DNA from: Alphaproteobacteria bacterium
GTDB lineage: Bacteria > Pseudomonadota > Alphaproteobacteria > Micavibrionales > Micavibrionaceae
Length of the DNA stretch: 19,586 nt
Direction of reading: 5' to 3'
Assembly: GCA_002701555.1 (NCBI GenBank)
Contig: NZVS01000069.1
Location: forward strand, 1 to 19,586
Shown here: positions 14,903-19,586 of the stretch, piece by piece
Numbering within the stretch: position 1 is the first letter of the stretch
Layout of the letters: each line of letters starts with the position of its first letter
Position numbers and translations under genes: made by a program
Notes under the pieces: generated by a model
Databases searched by the model: none
What the model saw: only the letters and a program-made list of their open reading frames with translations
Told to the model about the DNA's origin: nothing

Positions 14903-15184
14903 TTAATCTTCGTTCAGACGCTCTCTTAAGGCTTTACCTGTCTTAAAGAAAGGCATGTTTTTTGCTTCAACTTTCACACTATCACCTGTGCGTGGATTAC
15001 GGCCCATGCGTGCGGCACGCTCTTTAACCGAAAATGCACCGAAACCACGCAATTCTACGCGATCCCCTTCTGAAAGGGCATTGGTAATTTCATCAAAAAT
15101 AGTATTTACGATTTTTTCAATATCACGCAGATAAAGATGTGGGTTCAAATCTGCCAAACGCTGTATAAGATCGGATTTTGTCAT
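14903..15184 (-). CDS. ihfB: Integration host factor beta subunit
   Basis: This 93-residue HU/IHF-family protein bends DNA sharply and, with IHF alpha, shapes promoters, origins and recombination sites. MTKSDLIQRLA is the typical IhfB start. ELRGFGAFSVKERAAR (44-59) and the beta-arm GRNPRTGDSVKVEAK (61-75) with the intercalating proline Pro64 identify the family. The C-terminal VPHFKPGK-like segment MPFFKTGKALRERL favours IhfB over HU, as does the position before lapA-pyrF. AGGAAGAGAG just upstream of the ATG is a good ribosome binding site. It is the first gene of the leftward operon and is divergent from usg; rpsA, often found upstream of ihfB, is not here. Confidence 0.94.
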   Translation of the reverse strand: MTKSDLIQRLADLNPHLYLRDIEKIVNTIFDEITNALSEGDRVELRGFGAFSVKERAARMGRNPRTGDSVKVEAKNMPFFKTGKALRERLNED

Positions 15185-15238
15185 GCCGGAACTCTCTTCC
15201 TTAATAAAATATAGTATTCTGTATCGGTGTATATCTTT

Positions 15239-15267
15239 ACTATACAGTCATTTAGCGTAAATCACAA
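15239..15267 (-). promoter_or_regulatory. Probable promoter of the ihfB-lapA-pyrF-trpF-trpB operon
   Basis: On the minus strand TTGTGA (15262-15267) and TATAGT (15239-15244) are separated by 17 bases. Each matches consensus at 4-5 of 6 positions. The start of transcription would fall near 15232, about 48 bases before the ihfB ATG. The region lies in the 187-base gap shared with the divergent usg gene. Confidence 0.5.
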
Positions 15268-15356
15268 CGAAATCCACCTTATACGTCAAAATGTTTAAGT
15301 CCCCAATTTTATTAAAGATTTATCAATAAATTCATGGAAAACTGAAAAGGTGTAAA

Positions 15357-15363
15357 AGAGGAG
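15357..15363 (+). promoter_or_regulatory. Ribosome binding site of usg
   Basis: AGAGGAG lies 8 bases before the ATG at 15372 and is among the strongest Shine-Dalgarno sites in the window. It decides for usg over the ORF on the other strand (15295-15549). Confidence 0.75.
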
Positions 15364-15371
15364 TTTTTCCC

Positions 15372-15650
15372 ATGGGCGATTGTGATAAAAGCTTATATTT
15401 GCAACTGCATAAAACATGCAGATTAACGACGGCTGAAATTTTTTATCACTTGCCTGACTATCCAAGCTTTCTTCAAAGTTATATCTGGCAAGATTACGAT
15501 GTAACCCCCAAATATCCAAAACTGAACGAATTTTTGACATTTTGGTCACGCGAACTTGAGGGAAAGTTGCATTCTGTTTCTGTGACCAGTAAAGGGCTCA
15601 TTTCACCTGCCGAATTTAAAATTTCTAGCGGCGAACTTGTCCTGCAGTAA
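15372..15650 (+). CDS. usg: Usg-family protein
   Basis: The 92-residue product matches the small alphaproteobacterial Usg family, named from trp operon neighbours and of unknown function. The diagnostic sequence is LTTAEIFYHLPDYP (18-31), LQSYIWQDYDVTP (34-46), FLTFW (54-58), LEGKLHSV (62-69) and LISPAEF (76-82). It has no signal peptide or membrane segment. AGAGGAG at 15357-15363 is a strong, well-spaced ribosome binding site for this ATG, which argues against the overlapping reverse ORF. In Caulobacter usg is an intact part of the trp cluster; here it is on the opposite strand, upstream of the operon that contains trpF and trpB. Its stop is 5 bases from the convergent ferredoxin gene. Confidence 0.92.
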   Translation: MGDCDKSLYLQLHKTCRLTTAEIFYHLPDYPSFLQSYIWQDYDVTPKYPKLNEFLTFWSRELEGKLHSVSVTSKGLISPAEFKISSGELVLQ

Positions 15651-15655
15651 TTGCC

Positions 15656-15973
15656 TTAGGGAAGCGCGCTTTCTGCTAAAGTCAGTTTCAAGCCATCTAA
15701 GTCCTCCGACATAAGGATCTGACAGGACAGGCGCGAATTATCTTCAATGTCCATTGCTTCATCCAGCATGTCAATTTCTTCTTCAGTAGCAGGATAGAGT
15801 TTGTCCTGCCACTCTTCATCCACGTGAACATGGCAAGTGGCGCAACAGCAAGCGCCGCCACATTCGGCCTTAATGGGCAGGCCATAATCTTTTATAATCT
15901 CCATGACACGCCATCCTTCAATGGCTTCAAGTTCATGTGTTTTTCCACTCTGGTCGGTGACTATGATTTTCAT
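15656..15973 (-). CDS. Adrenodoxin-type [2Fe-2S] ferredoxin
   Basis: The 105-residue protein is a vertebrate/bacterial-type [2Fe-2S] ferredoxin (adrenodoxin, putidaredoxin, Fdx). The cluster ligands are Cys38, Cys44, Cys47 and Cys84 in CGGACCCATC and RLSCQI, giving C-x5-C-x2-C-x36-C. The acidic helix DEAMDIEDNSRL, used for partner docking, is present. Two additional cysteines (42 and 43) within the cluster loop are unusual. It would carry single electrons from a reductase to acceptors such as cytochromes P450 or biosynthetic oxygenases. It is preceded on the same strand by the membrane protein gene (17-base gap) and, further upstream, by a ferredoxin-NADP reductase gene. No isc genes are visible, so the isc-type Fdx role is not supported. 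Confidence 0.93.
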   Translation of the reverse strand: MKIIVTDQSGKTHELEAIEGWRVMEIIKDYGLPIKAECGGACCCATCHVHVDEEWQDKLYPATEEEIDMLDEAMDIEDNSRLSCQILMSEDLDGLKLTLAESALP

Positions 15974-15990
15974 ACTATAATCTCTAAAAA

Positions 15991-16830
15991 TTATTTCCTT
16001 TTTCCGCTCTGGTCATCATTGGGAAATAGCGGCTTTGCCCCGTAAAGAATCAGGAGCGGCTTGATAAGGGCTGCAATAGACACTGAAGCTATTACAGCAG
16101 TTACAGTTTCGGCAATGAGGTTCAGACCTATAAACAGAAAAGATAAAAAAGGTGGTGCATCTGCAAGAGCACCGCCCATGGGTCCCAATGCAAGCGAAGT
16201 TACAAACATCATGAGGAAAAAAACAGGAATAATTGATAGCATCCATACGGCTAACATATGCAAGGATGACATCATGCCACCCAAAAATTTAAGATAATTT
16301 CTGGCTGGTATGAGAAGTATCATCGGCACATGTAACCATAAGAGCCTAAATCCCCATAATAATAACCCGATTAAGGCTAATGCACCAAAAACCAGCATGG
16401 GATTGCCATTACTTGCAAGTGCGGTTTCTTGTTCTTCGGCGAGCTCACGAAATTTAACAAGAAAAACGAGTGCGCCGCCATGCGCCATTGCAATTAGGAC
16501 ATAAGTCAGGATACAGGCAAGGATTGATCTGGCCCGTGTGACAAGCCAATCAAAATGCTCTTCAACTGATCCTTTAACACGTACAGGCCATCTTTCTCCT
16601 GTTAGTGCGGTTCTTAAAAATTGTGCAATTAGCCAGCCTTCTGCAAAATAGGCAGGTAACATAAATAGCGGGTATGAAAACGTTCCTTGATATATCTCTA
16701 GTGAGTAAGCTACGAAAAAGCAGATAATTTTTACAAAAACAGGAATAAGGGCGAGTTTTACCAGATAGGCACGCTCATCCCAGACGGTTTTATATCCTTG
16801 CTTGGTGGCTGTCAGAATATCAAATTGCAT
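15991..16830 (-). CDS. Polytopic inner membrane protein of unknown function
   Basis: The 279-residue protein has about six hydrophobic segments, roughly at 27-45, 55-72, 103-125, 143-165, 190-215 and 228-262. A short cytoplasmic-like N-terminus (MQFDILTATKQGYKTVWDERAY) and a basic C-terminal tail (QSGKRK) frame them. The N-terminal segment is compatible with YciC-like membrane proteins but the match is weak. No transport or enzyme motif is seen. It precedes the ferredoxin gene by 17 bases and follows the reductase gene by 62 bases, so it may be cotranscribed with both. A role as membrane acceptor for the ferredoxin is only a guess. Confidence 0.75.
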   Translation of the reverse strand: MQFDILTATKQGYKTVWDERAYLVKLALIPVFVKIICFFVAYSLEIYQGTFSYPLFMLPAYFAEGWLIAQFLRTALTGERWPVRVKGSVEEHFDWLVTRARSILACILTYVLIAMAHGGALVFLVKFRELAEEQETALASNGNPMLVFGALALIGLLLWGFRLLWLHVPMILLIPARNYLKFLGGMMSSLHMLAVWMLSIIPVFFLMMFVTSLALGPMGGALADAPPFLSFLFIGLNLIAETVTAVIASVSIAALIKPLLILYGAKPLFPNDDQSGKRK

Positions 16831-16892
16831 GGGTGATAATTGATCACAGGATAAGCTTTAAGTAAATAAATAGTTTTATTATTCAAAGATGC

Positions 16893-17945
16893 CTATGCGG
16901 CTTCGTCCTTATCATTTACGCCGAGCTTGTTTTGCAGGTCGGTGGAGCTTGTTGTGTACTGAAACCTTAATTTCTTATCCGGATGCACATAGCGGAAAGC
17001 CTGTTGTGCCATAAGGGCAGCTTCATGAAATCCGGACAGGATAAGTTTGAGCTTCCCGGGATAATGGTTGATATCGCCTATGGCAAAAATACCGGCTTCT
17101 GAAGTTTCAAATTTTTCCGTATCTACGGGGATGAGGTTTTCGTGCAAGTTAAGACCGAAATTTGCAATGGGCCCAAGTTTCATCGTCAAACCGTAAAAGG
17201 CCAGTAATGTGTCACATTCAACTGCATAAGGTTCTTCACCTCGTTTTTGCACAACAACACGGCTCAACTTTCCATTTTCGCCATGTAATTCTTTGATATC
17301 ACCAACATGCAAATCCATCTTTCTGTCTTCGACAAGACCACGCATTTTGTTGACACTGTCAGGTGCTGCACGGAACTCGTCACGGCGATGTACAAGTGAA
17401 AGACTTTGCGCAAGAGGCTGTAGGTTTAATGTCCAGTCCAGAGCGGAATCGCCCCCACCTGCAATCAGGAGGTTCTTACCACGGAATTTTTCCATTTGTT
17501 TGACTGAGTAGAAGACAGATGTCCCTTCAAACTCTTCCAGATTTTTAATATTCGGCTTTTTAGGCATGAAAGACCCGCCGCCTGCCGCGATAATGATGAC
17601 GGGGGCTTCAATCGTAATTTTATCATCTGTTGTCAATTTCCAGTGACCATTGTCCATCTTTTCCAAGGATTCGGCCATTTGTTGTAGATGAAAAACAGGC
17701 CCGAAAGGTTCAATTTGTTCCATCAGACGGTCGGTCAGTTCCTGTCCGGTTATGACCGGATAGGCCGGAATGTCATAAATAGGTTTTTCTGGGTAAAGTT
17801 CTGCACATTGCCCGCCGGGCTTATCCAGAATATCGACAAGATGCGCCTTCATATCCAAAAGGCCAAGTTCAAAAACGGCAAAAAGGCCGACGGGCCCTGC
17901 GCCTATTATAATTGCATCGGTTTTATGTGATGTGTCTTGTGTCAT
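16893..17945 (-). CDS. Ferredoxin-NADP reductase, thioredoxin-reductase-like
   Basis: This FAD enzyme transfers electrons between NADPH and ferredoxin. The 350-residue product shows the FAD-binding GAGPVG (15-20), then DKPGGQCAELYPEKPIYDIP, the NADPH-binding AGGGDSALD (162-170), HRRDEFR (186-192), and the C-terminal FAD motif GIFAIGDIN (285-293). The redox-active CxxC of thioredoxin reductase is absent, as expected for the YumC-type FNR. The ATG at 17945 (MTQDTSHKTDAIIIGAGP) fits the family; an in-frame TTG at 17981 would add 12 hydrophobic residues and is less likely. The ferredoxin gene downstream (15656-15973) is a plausible partner. Confidence 0.94.
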   Translation of the reverse strand: MTQDTSHKTDAIIIGAGPVGLFAVFELGLLDMKAHLVDILDKPGGQCAELYPEKPIYDIPAYPVITGQELTDRLMEQIEPFGPVFHLQQMAESLEKMDNGHWKLTTDDKITIEAPVIIIAAGGGSFMPKKPNIKNLEEFEGTSVFYSVKQMEKFRGKNLLIAGGGDSALDWTLNLQPLAQSLSLVHRRDEFRAAPDSVNKMRGLVEDRKMDLHVGDIKELHGENGKLSRVVVQKRGEEPYAVECDTLLAFYGLTMKLGPIANFGLNLHENLIPVDTEKFETSEAGIFAIGDINHYPGKLKLILSGFHEAALMAQQAFRYVHPDKKLRFQYTTSSTDLQNKLGVNDKDEAA

Positions 17946-18012
17946 GAGGATAGGTAAAGCAAATATGGCAACCAAAATCAATGAAGAAATTACGTTGGAT
18001 TTACAACTAATA

Positions 18013-19092
18013 TTATTGTGTTAAAACCGCTTCGTGGGCATGTGTGGAATATTTGCCGTCCAACCACAAAACTATCTCGCGGGCAGCTGGCGACTGAATT
18101 TTGGCGTAACGTGCCCGTAATGACTTTTTGTCTTTCTGACTCAGTTCGTCCAAGCCCTTGTCCTGAAAGGAACCTACATCCTTTATAATATTACTCCCTA
18201 CTCGTGACCCCAACATTTTTTTTGCACCCGCGGCGAATGCCAGTGCTGGATTGTAAGTTTCAGGATTTTTGTAACTAACCGCTAGAGTATATGCGGGAAC
18301 AAGACTTAACCTCGCCTGTAAAGCAGGGTTAACAGCGTGTCCGCTACTATGTGAGCTTAAAGCATTTGCTGAATTATTAAACCCACGCAGATGCAGGAAT
18401 TTTGACATCTTTTCGCCGTCATTGACCGGATAATTGTCCCAGATGAAAGGTTTCCGTCCCAATCTTTTTCGTACTGATTCCAAATGTTCTGCTGAGTAGG
18501 CGGGTGAGCAGACCTTTTCCCCTGTCCAGAAAACCTCTATATCAGGGTGTAGGAATTTACCCAAATCTTCTAAATAATTGTCAGGGCGCTGCCCAAAAAC
18601 TTCATCCAGTATTGAAGAGTCACTGTAATAGCTCGGGCACATTATGATGCGCGAAGCAGCTGTATTATCGCGCACAAAATCCATTATTTCGCTTTGTGTC
18701 TTTGCCAGATCTGGAACGTTGCCATTCATATCATCAAAAAGGATCGCCAGATCATCAATACCAATATCACCAAACATCTCAAGGCGGTTTTTTAAAGCAG
18801 CTTTTTTGTCGTCATCAAAATCTATATAAGCCTCATAGGGACTTAATCCCACACCGATACGCACACCCAGTTTTTTGCAATGGCGTGCAAATTTTTTCAG
18901 TTCTCTGAGTTGTTGTTTTGGATAAGGCTCCTGCCATTCTTTTCGCAAATAGGCATCGGCTTTGGGGGCATAAATATAAAATCCGTATCCTAAAGGAGCC
19001 AGTTTTTTGACTACCGCACGGCGGTCTGCCCAGCTCCAAGGTTCGCCAAAAAACCCCTCAATTATACCCAGACTGTTTTTATTAATTCCCAT
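18013..19092 (-). CDS. GH84 glycoside hydrolase (O-GlcNAcase/hyaluronidase-type)
   Basis: The product (359 residues from the ATG at 19092) is a single GH84 catalytic TIM barrel, a beta-N-acetylglucosaminidase using substrate-assisted catalysis. Visible landmarks are EGFFGEPWSW (12-21), YAPKADAYLRKEW (41-53), the adjacent catalytic aspartates Asp120-Asp121 in LFDDMNG, PSYYSDS, FWTGEKVCSP, WDNYPVND and SSGHAVNP, all in the order known for GH84. There is no signal peptide and no added domain, so it may act in the cytoplasm. Its substrate is unknown; family members cleave O-GlcNAc or related N-acetylglucosamine glycosides. An in-frame TTG at 19125 would extend it, but it overlaps the upstream gene. 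Only 8 bases separate it from that gene. Confidence 0.92.
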   Translation of the reverse strand: MGINKNSLGIIEGFFGEPWSWADRRAVVKKLAPLGYGFYIYAPKADAYLRKEWQEPYPKQQLRELKKFARHCKKLGVRIGVGLSPYEAYIDFDDDKKAALKNRLEMFGDIGIDDLAILFDDMNGNVPDLAKTQSEIMDFVRDNTAASRIIMCPSYYSDSSILDEVFGQRPDNYLEDLGKFLHPDIEVFWTGEKVCSPAYSAEHLESVRKRLGRKPFIWDNYPVNDGEKMSKFLHLRGFNNSANALSSHSSGHAVNPALQARLSLVPAYTLAVSYKNPETYNPALAFAAGAKKMLGSRVGSNIIKDVGSFQDKGLDELSQKDKKSLRARYAKIQSPAAREIVLWLDGKYSTHAHEAVLTQ

Positions 19093-19100
19093 GAAGTTGA

Positions 19101-19586
19101 TTATAGAGTGACCTGCAGTGCACAATCAACGTGGTTTTTCCACCATTCTAACGTTTCTTTCCTGACTTGAGCTTTGTGGGGCTGAATATTTTCAAGTGAG
19201 GCCAGCTTTTCCTCTGAGTAAGCTTTCTTGGGTGGATATGGAATAAGATCAACCTCTCCATAAGTCTCAAGACTGTCATATGAGGCATCTGTAAAGCCAT
19301 GCGCGGTCGGGCCGGAAATGATGTGAGAGGACGTAAAGTCACGGCTCAACATTGGTATTGCGGAAGGCGTATATTGCTTGACCTCATTTAGCCAATCCTG
19401 AGGGCGCTTAAGGGTGCAATGGGCATTTTGACCATCTGGCAGTATTTGCATCGCTTGCCTCAGGGAAATATTAAGAAACGGGGTGTCACTGAGTTTTGAT
19501 ATAAAATCCATAGTGGATCTGAGTGGGCTTACAGTAATCTCGCTATTACTGGAATTTTCAGGGATATGTTCATAAACATCCGTGCA
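19101..19586 (-). CDS. Unidentified protein, partial at right edge
   Basis: The frame is open from its stop at 19101 to the window edge (161 codons visible), and no stop lies upstream of the internal ATG at 19511, so the gene probably continues beyond 19586 and that ATG is not the start. The visible C-terminal part is hydrophilic with few hydrophobic stretches, rich in Pro, Ser and Thr. It includes ISLRQAMQILPDG, PQDWLNEVKQY, TASYD-like DASYDSLETYGE, YPPKKAYSEEKL and a Trp-Trp near its end (LEWWKNHVDCALQVTL). I do not recognise a family. It ends 8 bases before the GH84 gene and is likely cotranscribed with it, so a role in the same glycan process is possible but unproven. Confidence 0.7.
   Translation of the reverse strand, partial: CTDVYEHIPENSSNSEITVSPLRSTMDFISKLSDTPFLNISLRQAMQILPDGQNAHCTLKRPQDWLNEVKQYTPSAIPMLSRDFTSSHIISGPTAHGFTDASYDSLETYGEVDLIPYPPKKAYSEEKLASLENIQPHKAQVRKETLEWWKNHVDCALQVTL

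Noticed and set aside
15295..15549. Reverse-strand ORF overlapping usg
   Set aside because: usg on the other strand has a strong Shine-Dalgarno site and a clear family match; both cannot be real over this span.
15662..15671. Palindrome AAGCGCGCTT as a terminator between usg and the ferredoxin gene
   Set aside because: It lies inside the ferredoxin coding sequence, cannot form a loop of normal size, and has no T-run.
17946..17981. TTG start that would lengthen the ferredoxin-NADP reductase by 12 residues
   Set aside because: The added residues are unlike the family N-terminus, and the ATG at 17945 gives the normal length.
19093..19125. TTG start that would lengthen the GH84 protein by 11 residues
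   Set aside because: It overlaps the end of the upstream gene, and the ATG at 19092 leads directly into the conserved GH84 core.
1..19586. CRISPR arrays, tRNA or rRNA genes, insertion sequences
   Set aside because: No regularly spaced repeats, cloverleaf-like sequences, or transposase-like ORFs were seen on either strand.

Overview
The window looks like a core chromosomal segment of a moderately AT-rich alphaproteobacterium. The evidence is the order mutM-rpsT-dnaA followed by dnaN-recF-gyrB, an ihfB-lapA-pyrF-trpF-trpB operon, a Usg-family gene, a PAS_5-type PAS protein and an adrenodoxin-type ferredoxin. No genus can be named from sequence alone. I see no tRNA, rRNA, CRISPR array, transposase or integrase.

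Left part, plus strand (1-9872): the 3' end of groEL with its Gly-Met tail and terminator; a likely promoter and small structured transcript (about 248-325); a membrane-anchored protein of unknown function; mutM; a small secreted protein; rpsT with its terminator; a 350-base leader rich in inverted repeats; dnaA; dnaN; recF; gyrB; and an I78-type protease-inhibitor lipoprotein overlapping the gyrB stop. This is the replication-initiation and topology block.

Middle part, minus strand (9885-15184): read in transcription order, ihfB, lapA, pyrF, trpF and trpB form a tight operon for DNA bending, envelope, pyrimidine and tryptophan functions. The gene after trpB is not trpA. It is a pilin-like secreted protein, followed by a decayed second copy of the trpB 3' end, then a YdcF/DUF218 protein and a PAS_5 protein. 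The 828-base spacing of the two trpB tails suggests an insertion or recombination exactly at the 3' end of trpB.

Right part (15372-19586): usg reads rightward, divergent from ihfB. The rest reads leftward: a [2Fe-2S] ferredoxin, a polytopic membrane protein, a thioredoxin-reductase-like ferredoxin-NADP reductase, a GH84 (O-GlcNAcase-type) glycoside hydrolase without a signal peptide, and a gene that runs off the right edge. The ferredoxin and the reductase probably form an electron-transfer pair.

The points most worth a second look are the trpB tail duplication around the pilin-like gene, the structured dnaA leader, the small RNA candidate after groEL, the altered zinc finger of MutM, and the GH84 enzyme.
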